A DNA stretch of 9,213 bases, from assembly GCA_900547595.1 (NCBI GenBank), contig URHE01000073.1, positions 1 through 9,213 on the forward strand, read 5' to 3'. Below are positions 1 to 6,241 of this stretch, piece by piece; within the stretch, counting starts at the first letter, position 1; each line of letters begins with the position of its first letter. The stretch comes from an uncultured Desulfovibrio sp. Its GTDB lineage: Bacteria; Desulfobacterota; Desulfovibrionia; Desulfovibrionales; Desulfovibrionaceae. A program made the position numbers and the translations under genes. The notes below the pieces were generated by a model. It did not search any database, was not told the DNA's origin, and saw only the letters and a list, made by a program, of their open reading frames with translations.

Positions 1-2
1 GG

Positions 3-98
3 CTCAAGGCGGCCCGGCGGGCCGCCTCCAATCGTGGTGACGCCGCGCTTGCGGAACTGCTCGCAAAGGCGCTGACCGCGCCGGCGGCCCCGCAGTGA
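3..98 (+). CDS. Possible C-terminal end of an unidentified plus-strand gene (partial)
   Basis: An open frame enters from the left edge and ends at a TGA at 96-98, giving 31 residues rich in Ala, Leu and Arg and ending in TAPAAPQ. Codon third positions are mostly G or C, as in a real gene of this GC content, and the other two plus-strand frames stop within the same stretch. The frame would converge on the minus-strand dctP2, whose stop is at 149. The fragment is too short to assign a family. In GC-rich DNA such an open stretch can occur by chance, so this is a tentative call. Confidence 0.35.
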   Translation, partial: LKAARRAASNRGDAALAELLAKALTAPAAPQ

Positions 99-99
99 A

Positions 100-136
100 G
101 GCGCGCTCCGGCCCCATTGCGGGCCCCGGGCGCGCC
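100..136. terminator. GC-rich hairpin between the convergent gene ends
   Basis: Arms GGCGCGC (100-106) and GCGCGCC (130-136) pair perfectly over 7 bp, and the 23-base loop is GC-rich and partly self-complementary. It lies 12 bases past the dctP2 stop and just past the stop of the putative plus-strand gene at 98, where a shared terminator would be expected. Neither side has a T-tract, so it is not a classical intrinsic terminator. It could instead stop 3' exonucleases or assist termination by another mechanism. Confidence 0.35.
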
Positions 137-148
137 CCCTGAAACGCG

Positions 149-1213
149 TTACTTGCCGGATTTGGGCGCCGTTGCCGCCTCCGGCTCCCAGAGCGGCAGG
201 CCGCAGGCCCGCAGGTAGGCGTTGATGGCCTCCCTGCCGCCCACGCTGTCGGCCGTTTCCGGCCAGACTTCCCGCAGGGCCACGTCACGCCAGGCGCTTT
301 CGTCCTCCACCGTGGTGATCTTCACGCCCTCGGCCAGAAGCGCCTTTCTGGCAATGGCGTTCATCTCCTTCTGGTACTGGAGCGAAAGCTCCTGCACATG
401 CCGGCCCGCCTCCACCAGCACCTGCCTGTCCGCCTCGCTCAGCGCGTTAAAGACGCGCGTGCTGATGACCAGCGGCTGGAGATTGTAGAGATAGTGTATC
501 TCGGTGATGTACTTCTGATTGGCATCCTGAAACTTCATGGCCCTGAAGCCGCTGTAGTCGTAGCACTGGCCGTCCACCAGACCGTTCTTGAGCGCGTTGC
601 GCGTCATGGGCCAGGCCAGCGGCATGGGAATGGCGCCGAAGGCGCGGTAGGTCTTGATCATGACCAGACTCTGCGGCACACGGAAGCGCAGGCCCTGCAT
701 GTCCTCAAGGTTGGCGACGGGATGCCTGCTGTTGGACGGAAAGCGGTAGCCGTAGTACGTCCAGGCAAGGATGCGCAGGCCCGCCTTTTCCGCGTAGCTG
801 TTGAGCAGCTCCGCGGCCTTGCCCGTGGTGCCGCGCACCACGGCCGCCTCATCGGGGAAGAGATAGGGCAGCGTCACCACGCCCAGGCCGCGCACCATGG
901 GCACAAGATTGCCCACGCCGCCCAGCATCATGCCCAGCTTGCCCGTCTGGACGCGATGGAACTGGAACGTCTCGTCCGCGTCCAGGCCGCCGCTGTACGA
1001 CAGGTCGACATCCAGCCTGCCCCTGGCGGCGCTGGTCACAAAGTTTTTGAAGGCAAGGGCCAGCATGCCCATTTCCGAATCTTCGGGATCGCCGATGGCA
1101 AAGGAGATCGTCACCGGCTGCGCGGTGGCGGCCTTGCCCGCCGGAGCGGCTGCGTGCAGAAGGGCGGGCGCGGCCAGGAGGAACAGGGCCAGCAGAAGAA
1201 CTTTTGTGCGCAT
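149..1213 (-). CDS. TRAP transporter substrate-binding protein, DctP family (second paralogue)
   Basis: Predicted periplasmic binding protein of 354 residues that would deliver a small anionic solute to a TRAP membrane complex. Residues 1-22 form a signal peptide (basic MRTK, Leu/Ala core, then HAAA). The DctP fold is recognised from GDPEDSE (41-47), LTLPYLF-type TLPYLF (114-119), YRFPSNSRHP (156-165), the ligand-binding arginine block RFRVPQS (176-182) with R178, and LVDGQCY (212-218). The start ATG follows a GAGG at suitable spacing; the stop is TAA. It is clearly homologous to the binding protein at 3268-4272 but differs in the pocket region: AWPMTRNAL (200-208) replaces SWAETFTAL, and D219 and S221 replace G209 and I211. 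It lies directly downstream of dctM and most likely shares that DctQM pair. The ligand is unknown; a C2 sulfonate is inferred from context only. Confidence 0.9.
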   Translation of the reverse strand: MRTKVLLLALFLLAAPALLHAAAPAGKAATAQPVTISFAIGDPEDSEMGMLALAFKNFVTSAARGRLDVDLSYSGGLDADETFQFHRVQTGKLGMMLGGVGNLVPMVRGLGVVTLPYLFPDEAAVVRGTTGKAAELLNSYAEKAGLRILAWTYYGYRFPSNSRHPVANLEDMQGLRFRVPQSLVMIKTYRAFGAIPMPLAWPMTRNALKNGLVDGQCYDYSGFRAMKFQDANQKYITEIHYLYNLQPLVISTRVFNALSEADRQVLVEAGRHVQELSLQYQKEMNAIARKALLAEGVKITTVEDESAWRDVALREVWPETADSVGGREAINAYLRACGLPLWEPEAATAPKSGK

Positions 1214-1247
1214 GGAAACCTCGTGCGGGTGGGTTCAGGGCAAGCGG

Positions 1248-1270
1248 GGCGGCGGGGAGGTCCCGCCGCC
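1248..1270 (-). terminator. Intercistronic hairpin between dctM and dctP2
   Basis: GGCGGCGGG (1248-1256) and CCCGCCGCC (1262-1270) form a perfect 9-bp stem around a 5-base loop; the stem can extend outward past one bulged G. It occupies most of the 69-base gap between the dctM stop (1283) and the dctP2 start (1213). No U-tract follows on the minus strand. A partial terminator or an RNA-stability hairpin is more likely than a full operon end. Confidence 0.4.
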
Positions 1271-1282
1271 CGCGTGTATGTG

Positions 1283-2587
1283 CTAGGGCGCGGCCACGCT
1301 CATCATGTTGGGCAGGAACATGACAAGCCCCGGGAAGGCCACCAGGACGACGATGGCCAGCAGGTTGGCAAAGACCATGGGCAGCGCCATGAAGGAGATA
1401 CTCTCCAGCGACTGGTTGGAAATGCCCGAGGCGATGAACATGTTCTCGCCCAGCGGCGGCGTGGAGAAGCCGATGCCGCAGCAGCAGATGAGGATGAGGC
1501 CGAAGTGGATGGGGTCCACGCCGTAGGCCGTCATGATGGGCAAAAGCACCGGCGTGACCAGCATGATGATGGCGAGCGTCTCCATGAACATGCCCAGGAA
1601 GATGAGCAGGACGACCACGAAGAGCCAGACCATGTACACGTTGGTGGTGAAGCCCAGCACCCAGTTGGCCAGCTCCACCGGGATGCGGTACGAGGTGAGC
1701 AGATAGCCGAAGGCCGTGGCCGTGAACACCAGGACGAGCACGCGGCCCGTGAGCCACGAGGTGGTGTTCAGCGAGGCCATGAAGGATTTGAATTTGAGCT
1801 CGCGGTGGATGAAGATGCCCACAAAGAGCGTGTAGAAAATGGCCACGATGGCGGCTTCCGTGGGGGTGAACAGGCCCGCGTAAATGCCGCCGAGGATGAT
1901 GAGCGGCGCGAGGATGGACCAGAAGCCATCCCTGATGGAATGGAGCAGATGCCTGAGCGACCAGGAATCCCCGCCCAGATTGAGCTTGCGGCACTTGAGA
2001 AAGTGCAGGATACAGAGCGCGGCCGCAATGAGGAAGCCGGGGATGAAGCCGGCCATGAACATCTTGGAGATGCTCACCTGGCCGGTGACGCCGTAGATGA
2101 CCATGGGGATGCTCGGCGGAATGATGATGCCGATGCCGCCCGCCGTGGCCGTGGTGGCCGCAGCGTAGGCCGTGTTGTAGCCGCGCTTGGTCATGGCCGG
2201 GATCATGAGCATGCCCACGGCGGCCGTGGTGGCCGGACCGGAGCCGGAAATGGCGCCGAAAAAGACGCAGGAAAGCACCGTGGAAATGGCGAGGCCGCCG
2301 GGAATGGGCCCCACAAATGCCTCGGCCACGGCCACGAGCCTTCGCGATATGCCCGACGCCTCCATGAGCGCCCCGGCCAGCACGAATGCCGGGAGCGCCA
2401 TGAGCGGAAAGGCCGTGAGCGAGGCGAAAGCGCGCTCGATCATCATGGAAAGGTCGATGTCGAGAATGAGGAAACAGACCATGGTGCCCACGCCCAGGGC
2501 GACCATGATGGGACAGCCGATCAGCAGAAGGACGAAGAATACGGCGAAGAGCAGGCCGCCGATGCCCATGGGGGTGAGAGCTTCCAT
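1283..2587 (-). CDS. dctM: TRAP transporter large permease subunit, DctM family
   Basis: Integral membrane subunit of 434 residues, the usual DctM length, that forms the ion-coupled translocation path of a TRAP transporter. The chain is almost wholly hydrophobic, with about a dozen membrane segments. Family motifs are in order: CPIMVALGVG (25-34), FGAISGSGPATTAAVG (110-125), PPSIPMVIYG (157-166), GLFTPTEAA (238-246) and STPPLGENMF (375-384). The ATG start shares its A with the TGA stop of dctQ (sequence TGATG), and a strong AAGGAGGGG ribosome site lies inside the dctQ end, so translation of the two membrane subunits is probably coupled. The stop is TAG. The substrate is not readable from this subunit; its neighbours suggest a sulfonate such as taurine or isethionate. 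Confidence 0.95.
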   Translation of the reverse strand: MEALTPMGIGGLLFAVFFVLLLIGCPIMVALGVGTMVCFLILDIDLSMMIERAFASLTAFPLMALPAFVLAGALMEASGISRRLVAVAEAFVGPIPGGLAISTVLSCVFFGAISGSGPATTAAVGMLMIPAMTKRGYNTAYAAATTATAGGIGIIIPPSIPMVIYGVTGQVSISKMFMAGFIPGFLIAAALCILHFLKCRKLNLGGDSWSLRHLLHSIRDGFWSILAPLIILGGIYAGLFTPTEAAIVAIFYTLFVGIFIHRELKFKSFMASLNTTSWLTGRVLVLVFTATAFGYLLTSYRIPVELANWVLGFTTNVYMVWLFVVVLLIFLGMFMETLAIIMLVTPVLLPIMTAYGVDPIHFGLILICCCGIGFSTPPLGENMFIASGISNQSLESISFMALPMVFANLLAIVVLVAFPGLVMFLPNMMSVAAP

Positions 2588-3144
2588 CAGGCGGCCCCTC
2601 CTTCCTTGCCGGCATCCTCAAGCAGGGCGCTCTGGCTCTGCTTGACGGCCTCCTGATCCGGGTCGGCGATTTCCTGCTTGAGCACGAACTTGATGTAGTT
2701 CACCTGAAGGATGCGGATGGCCATGAGCGTGAAGCTCAGGGGAAAGACCAGATAGATGTAGCCCATGTCCCAGTCGAGCGCCGGGGTGGCATAGGGGAAC
2801 TCGCGCAGGTCCATGACCGCGAGATACCCCTCCCAGGCCATGATGAGGCTGAAGGCCAGCCAGATCATGTCGCTGATGAAGAGCAGCAGGTTGGCCACCC
2901 ATTTGGGCGCCCTGGCGAACTGGAGCGTGACGCGGTTGAGCGCGCAGAGGCGCGTGGCGTAGCAGGCGCCGAAAAGGATGAACCAGATGAAGGCGAAACG
3001 CGCGATCTCCTCCGTCCAGGGCAGCGAGGCATCCAGAAAGCGGAGGATGATCTGGATAAAGACGACGACAACGAAAAAGACCAGCAGGAATTGACAGAGA
3101 TAGCTTTCAAAGTGATCCATGAAAGCCAGGATGAACTTCTTCAC
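2587..3144 (-). CDS. dctQ: TRAP transporter small permease subunit, DctQ family
   Basis: Small membrane subunit of 185 residues that pairs with DctM. Four hydrophobic segments are visible at roughly residues 16-36, 50-66, 84-106 and 128-147, with the typical LPWTEEIARFAFIWF block (41-55) of the family before and into the second. The tail is hydrophilic (from about 155). The chosen start is a GTG at 3144-3142, preceded by a weak G-run (GGGGGG, 6 bases upstream). An in-frame ATG at 3120 would shorten the protein by 8 residues but lacks any ribosome site. The stop overlaps the dctM start by one base. A hairpin (3154-3171) abuts and partly covers the G-run, which may dampen initiation. Confidence 0.93.
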   Translation of the reverse strand: MKKFILAFMDHFESYLCQFLLVFFVVVVFIQIILRFLDASLPWTEEIARFAFIWFILFGACYATRLCALNRVTLQFARAPKWVANLLLFISDMIWLAFSLIMAWEGYLAVMDLREFPYATPALDWDMGYIYLVFPLSFTLMAIRILQVNYIKFVLKQEIADPDQEAVKQSQSALLEDAGKEGGAA

Positions 3145-3153
3145 GCCGAACCC

Positions 3154-3171
3154 CCCGGGCTGTCAGCCGGG
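3154..3171 (-). promoter_or_regulatory. Hairpin overlapping the dctQ ribosome-binding region
   Basis: On the minus strand CCCGG pairs with CCGGG, followed by an inner CT/AG step with one bulged C and a 3-base loop. The 3' arm runs into the G-run that is the only candidate ribosome site for the GTG start of dctQ. If it folds in the transcript it would reduce access to that site. The fold was judged by eye only. Confidence 0.3.
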
Positions 3172-3207
3172 CGGCCCCGGCATCGGTTGCCAACGTGCGC
3201 GTGAATG

Positions 3208-3254
3208 GCGGCAAAGCCGCGAGGCGGCCGGGCCCCGCGAAGGTCCCGGCCGCC
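3208..3254 (-). terminator. Double intercistronic hairpin after dctP1
   Basis: Two consecutive stems follow the dctP1 stop (3268). The first has arms GGCGGCCGGG (3223-3232) and CCCGGCCGCC (3245-3254), a perfect 10 bp around a 12-base loop. The second, GCGGC/GCCGC (3208-3220), has a 3-base loop. Neither ends in a T-tract. They fill much of the 123-base gap before dctQ. In binding-protein transport operons, a stem-loop after the binding-protein gene commonly lets that protein accumulate above the membrane subunits; that role is inferred here. Confidence 0.5.
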
Positions 3255-3267
3255 GCAAATCGGGAGC

Positions 3268-4272
3268 CTAGTTGTTCCAGGGCTGCTTGCCCATGGCCTT
3301 GAGGTATGCGTTGATGGCGTCCTTGCCGCCCACGAAGTCGGCCATCTCCGGCCAGACCTTTTCAAGAGCGGCCTTCTTCCACTGATCCTCGTCCTCAAGC
3401 ACGTCCACCACAAGGCCGGCCGCGATGAGCGCGTCCTTGGCGGCCTGGGCGTATTCCTTCTGATACTTGAGCACGGCTTCCTGCGCGTAGTGGCCGCCGT
3501 CCACGAAAATCTTCTGCAGCTCGGGCTTGGTCTTTTTGTACACGCGCTCGCTCATGACCAGCGGCTGGAGCTGATAGGTGTAATGCACCTCGGTGAGGTA
3601 CTTCTGGTTGGCTTCGTTGAACTTCATGGCCTTGAAGCCGATGTAGCCGTAGCACTGGCCGTCCACCACGCCCTGCTGGAGAGCGGTGAAGGTCTCCGCC
3701 CAGGAGATGGGGGTCGGGCTGCCGCCGAAAGCCTTGTAGGCGGCGATGAGCACGGCGCTCTGCGGCACGCGGAACTTGAGGTCCTTGATGTCCGCGAGCT
3801 TCTTGATGGGATGCTTGGAGTTGGAGATGTAGCGGAAGTCCGTATAGGTCCAGCAGAGAATGCGGAACCCGGCCTTGACGGCATAGCCGTTGAGCAGCTC
3901 GGCGGGCTTGCCGTTGGTGCCGGCCACGACCTCGTCAAGATTCTCGAAGAGGTAGGGCAGGGTCAGAAGGCCCAGCTTCTTCTCAAAGGGCACAAGGTTG
4001 GCGATGCCGCCCACGGCGAAGGGCAGCGTGCCTTTCTGCACGTTGCGGAAGGCTTCGCTCTCGTCGCCAAGGGCGCCGGCGAAGAACAGGTCGATCTTCA
4101 CTTCGCCGTTGGTTTTTTCTTCCACATACTTCTTGAAGGCCAGCGCGGCCACACCCTGCTCGGAATCCTCCGGATCGCCCACGGCGACCTTGTAGTTTAC
4201 CGCCGCCATGGCGGACACGTTGAGCATGAACAGGAACGCCAGCGTCAGGACACACAGCTTTTTGAAGCTCAT
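3268..4272 (-). CDS. dctP: TRAP transporter substrate-binding protein, DctP family (first paralogue)
   Basis: Predicted periplasmic solute-binding protein of 334 residues. A signal peptide is clear (residues 1-23: MSFKK, hydrophobic core, then SAMA). DctP features follow in order: GDPEDSE (32-38), LLTLPYLFE (102-110), FRYISNSKHP (146-155), LKFRVPQS (165-172) with R168, the arginine that in this family usually contacts the ligand's acid group, then SWAETFTALQQGVVDGQ (190-206). The start at 4272 was chosen because the signal peptide begins there and a strong AGGAGGG lies 5 bases upstream; a longer in-frame version from 4329 would add a hydrophilic leader before the signal. The stop is TAG. It sits just upstream of dctQM, so P-Q-M form the core transporter. 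The ligand is probably taurine or a related C2 sulfonate, given tpa upstream in the same direction, but a carboxylate cannot be excluded. Confidence 0.93.
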   Translation of the reverse strand: MSFKKLCVLTLAFLFMLNVSAMAAVNYKVAVGDPEDSEQGVAALAFKKYVEEKTNGEVKIDLFFAGALGDESEAFRNVQKGTLPFAVGGIANLVPFEKKLGLLTLPYLFENLDEVVAGTNGKPAELLNGYAVKAGFRILCWTYTDFRYISNSKHPIKKLADIKDLKFRVPQSAVLIAAYKAFGGSPTPISWAETFTALQQGVVDGQCYGYIGFKAMKFNEANQKYLTEVHYTYQLQPLVMSERVYKKTKPELQKIFVDGGHYAQEAVLKYQKEYAQAAKDALIAAGLVVDVLEDEDQWKKAALEKVWPEMADFVGGKDAINAYLKAMGKQPWNN

Positions 4273-4392
4273 AGACCCTCCTGAAATCGATGATGGAAGC
4301 CTTCTATTGCTTTGCCTTCTCACTAGCATTTTTTTTCACAGCTTACAAGCGTGCCGTCGTGAAAAGGCATCTCCCCTTCGCGCGCTCCCCCC
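4273..4392 (-). promoter_or_regulatory. pntB-dctP1 gap, AT-rich, with a small inverted repeat (4337-4353)
   Basis: This 120-base gap is the only notably AT-rich junction inside the gene set. It holds an imperfect palindrome (plus strand CAC-A-GCTT-AC-AAGC-GTG, 4337-4353) flanked by a run of T on the plus strand, which is A on the transcribed sense strand. The run is therefore on the wrong side for a terminator in either direction. It could be an operator or part of an internal promoter for the transporter genes. A TTGTAA -35-like hexamer is present, but I find no convincing -10 partner, so a promoter is not claimed. The dctP1 ribosome site AGGAGGG lies at its end. Confidence 0.25.
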
Positions 4393-5817
4393 TCAGCGCA
4401 GCATGCCGAGAAGCCTGTCCAGGCTCGCCGCGGCATCGCCAAGCAGCATCACCACGCCCGGCTTGTGGTACAGCGGATTCTCCACGCCCGCATAGCCCGG
4501 CTTCTCGTCATAGTTGCAGATGATGACGCCCTTTGCCTTGTCCACGTCCAGAATGGGCATGCCGTAGATGGGCGTGCCCTCGGCGGTGTTGGCCGCCGGG
4601 TTCACCACGTCGTTGGCGCCCACGATGACCACAAGGTCGGCCTCGGGAAAGAGCGGATTGACCACGTCCATTTCAAGCAGATGCTCATAGTCCACATTGG
4701 CCTCGGCCAGAAGCACGTTCATGTGCCCCGGCATGCGCCCCGCCACGGGATGGATGGCGTAGTCCACGGTGGCGCCGTTGGCCTCCAGCGCGTCGGCCAG
4801 CTGCTTCACCTTGTGCTGCGCCTGCGCCAGCGCCATGCCGTAGCCCGGCACGATGATCACCCGTTTGGCCGAGCGCAGCAGCCGCGCAAGCGCGGCGTCG
4901 TCATCGGCAGGGGCGGCAGCCGCGGCGGAACCGGCGGGGCCGGCGGGCGATCTGGGGGCCGAAGGCGCGGGGGCGGCCGGAGCGGCGCCGGGCTTCCGGC
5001 CGGCCACCGAGGACTCGCCCAGAAGAATGGGCATGAGCCGCCGGTTCATGGCCTTGCACATGACGCGCGTGAGCATGTAGCCCGCCGAGCCGATGATGCC
5101 GCCCACGGCGATGAGCAGCGGGTCGGCCACGGCAAAGCCCGCGATGGCGCAGGAGATGCCGCCCATGGAGTTGAGCAGGGAAATGGTGATGGGCATGTCC
5201 GCGCCGCCCACGCGCAGCGTGAACACGACGCCGAAAAGCGCGCCGGTGACGAACATGAGCCCGATCATGAGCCACGGCAGAAAGCCGGGGGCGATATTGT
5301 AGACGCAGAGCGCCACGAACATCAGACCCAGCAGGAAGTTGACGATGCGGCTGTGATTGGGCAGCACGATGGGCCGCTGCGGCAGCACCTGATGCAGCTT
5401 GCCCGCGGCCACAAAGGAACCGGCAATGGTGGTCATGCCCGAACAGAGGGCCAGGCAGGCGTCAATGCGGTGGAAGGCCGATTCCGGGCCCACATCCACC
5501 AGCATGATGAGGCCCACCAGGGCGGCGGCGCCGCCGCCGAAGCCGTGGAGAAAGGCCACGAGCTGCGGCATCTGGATCATCTTGACCTTGTTGGAGAGGA
5601 AAAGGCCGAAGCCCATGCCCGCGGCGATGGCGATCCAGAGGTTGACGGAACCAAAGGAATCATCGCGGAGCATGGTGATGACAATGGCCAGGGCCATGGC
5701 CCCGGCGGCAATGGCATTGCCCCGGACGGCGGTCTTGACGTTGCTCATCAGGTGCAGGCCGTAGAGGATGGCAACGGCGAGCACCGTGGCAATGATGTAG
5801 TAATAGAGCGTGCTCAT
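4393..5817 (-). CDS. pntB: NAD(P) transhydrogenase subunit beta (domains II and III)
   Basis: Membrane subunit of proton-translocating transhydrogenase, 474 residues, near the usual length. Residues 1 to about 265 hold a run of hydrophobic helices (domain II), including MPQLVAFLHGFGG (83-95); H91 matches the position of the histidine tied to proton transfer in the E. coli subunit. Residues about 318-474 form the cytoplasmic NADP(H)-binding domain III: IIVPGYGMALAQAQ (321-334), HPVAGRMPGHMNVLLAEA (356-373), VIGAND-type VIVGANDVVNPAA (397-409) and KPGYAGVENPL (439-449). Between them lies an Ala/Pro-rich linker (about 274-305) with little predicted structure. The start ATG has only a weak, distant AAGGGAG; the stop is TGA. 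It follows pntAB by 52 bases. Together with PntAA and PntAB it would couple hydride exchange between NADH and NADP+ to inward proton movement. Confidence 0.96.
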   Translation of the reverse strand: MSTLYYYIIATVLAVAILYGLHLMSNVKTAVRGNAIAAGAMALAIVITMLRDDSFGSVNLWIAIAAGMGFGLFLSNKVKMIQMPQLVAFLHGFGGGAAALVGLIMLVDVGPESAFHRIDACLALCSGMTTIAGSFVAAGKLHQVLPQRPIVLPNHSRIVNFLLGLMFVALCVYNIAPGFLPWLMIGLMFVTGALFGVVFTLRVGGADMPITISLLNSMGGISCAIAGFAVADPLLIAVGGIIGSAGYMLTRVMCKAMNRRLMPILLGESSVAGRKPGAAPAAPAPSAPRSPAGPAGSAAAAAPADDDAALARLLRSAKRVIIVPGYGMALAQAQHKVKQLADALEANGATVDYAIHPVAGRMPGHMNVLLAEANVDYEHLLEMDVVNPLFPEADLVVIVGANDVVNPAANTAEGTPIYGMPILDVDKAKGVIICNYDEKPGYAGVENPLYHKPGVVMLLGDAAASLDRLLGMLR

Positions 5818-5869
5818 GCGCGGAGTTTCTCCCTTGGATCAGACGGCGGGCGCGGGCGGGCTGTCCTGC

Positions 5870-6151
5870 CTAGCGCTTCTTGCCGGCGATCATCTTGAGC
5901 ATCTTGTTGGTGATGTCGAAGCCACCAAAAACGTTGGTGATGGCAAGCGCGATGGCCACGCCGCCGAAGAACGCGCCGAGCGTGGTGGTGGCCAGATGCG
6001 TGGCCGTGAGCGCGCCCAGGATGATGACGCCGTCAAGGGCGTTCATGCTCGACATGAGCGGGGTGTGCAAGAGGCTCGGGATATGGCTGAGCACCTTGTA
6101 GCCGATGATCAGGGCGGCGATAAAGACCAGGATGAGGATGAACGTGGTCAA
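5870..6151 (-). CDS. pntAB: NAD(P) transhydrogenase subunit alpha part 2 (membrane part of split alpha)
   Basis: Small membrane protein of 93 residues, the normal size for the separately encoded membrane part of the alpha subunit. Three hydrophobic segments are visible (about 2-20, 40-55 and 58-77), with the family signature SLLHTPLMSSMNALDGVIILGAL around residues 26-48. The start codon is TTG (6151-6149), supported by GGAGG 7 bases upstream; no ATG or GTG gives the full first helix. The stop is TAG. It lies between pntAA and pntB, the standard gene order for the three-gene form. It would form part of the domain II proton channel with PntB. Confidence 0.93.
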   Translation of the reverse strand: MTTFILILVFIAALIIGYKVLSHIPSLLHTPLMSSMNALDGVIILGALTATHLATTTLGAFFGGVAIALAITNVFGGFDITNKMLKMIAGKKR

Positions 6152-6195
6152 GAGGGTGCCTCCACGGAAAGTTGCCGCCGGACGGCGGATACGGA

Positions 6196-6232
6196 AAGGG
6201 CGCGCCGCCCTGCCGGGAACCGGCGCGCCCTT
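6196..6232 (-). terminator. Strong hairpin between pntAA and pntAB
   Basis: Arms AAGGGCGCGCC (6196-6206) and GGCGCGCCCTT (6222-6232) are a perfect 11-bp inverted repeat around a 15-base loop. It lies 9 bases past the pntAA stop. On the minus strand only three T follow the stem, so termination would be partial at best. Because PntAB and PntB are needed with PntAA, read-through is expected; a role in transcript processing or lowering the membrane subunits is inferred. Confidence 0.5.
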
Positions 6233-6241
6233 GCGCGGCGT

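Noticed and set aside
849..2621. A 590-residue minus-strand frame overlapping dctM and dctP2
   Set aside because: It is a shifted reading of the same strand, with His/Arg/Gly-rich sequence and no family motif, while the overlapping frames encode clear TRAP proteins.
398..2656. A 752-residue plus-strand open frame opposite dctP2, dctM and dctQ
   Set aside because: It is extremely rich in His, Gly, Arg, Asp and Glu, has no recognisable domain, and lies exactly antisense to three well-supported genes. Such frames are common opposite GC-rich genes. The same applies to the long plus-strand frames at 3205-4284, 4465-5898, 5810-7495 and 7831-8883.
4331..4353. Intrinsic terminator in the pntB-dctP1 gap
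   Set aside because: The T-run precedes the palindrome on the plus strand and is an A-run after it on the minus strand, the wrong arrangement for termination in either direction.
4342..4358. A second sigma-54 promoter before dctP1 (GGCACG followed by AAGC on the minus strand)
   Set aside because: The distance between the GG and GC pairs is one base too long and the -12 part lacks TTGC, so the strict spacing of sigma-54 promoters is not met.
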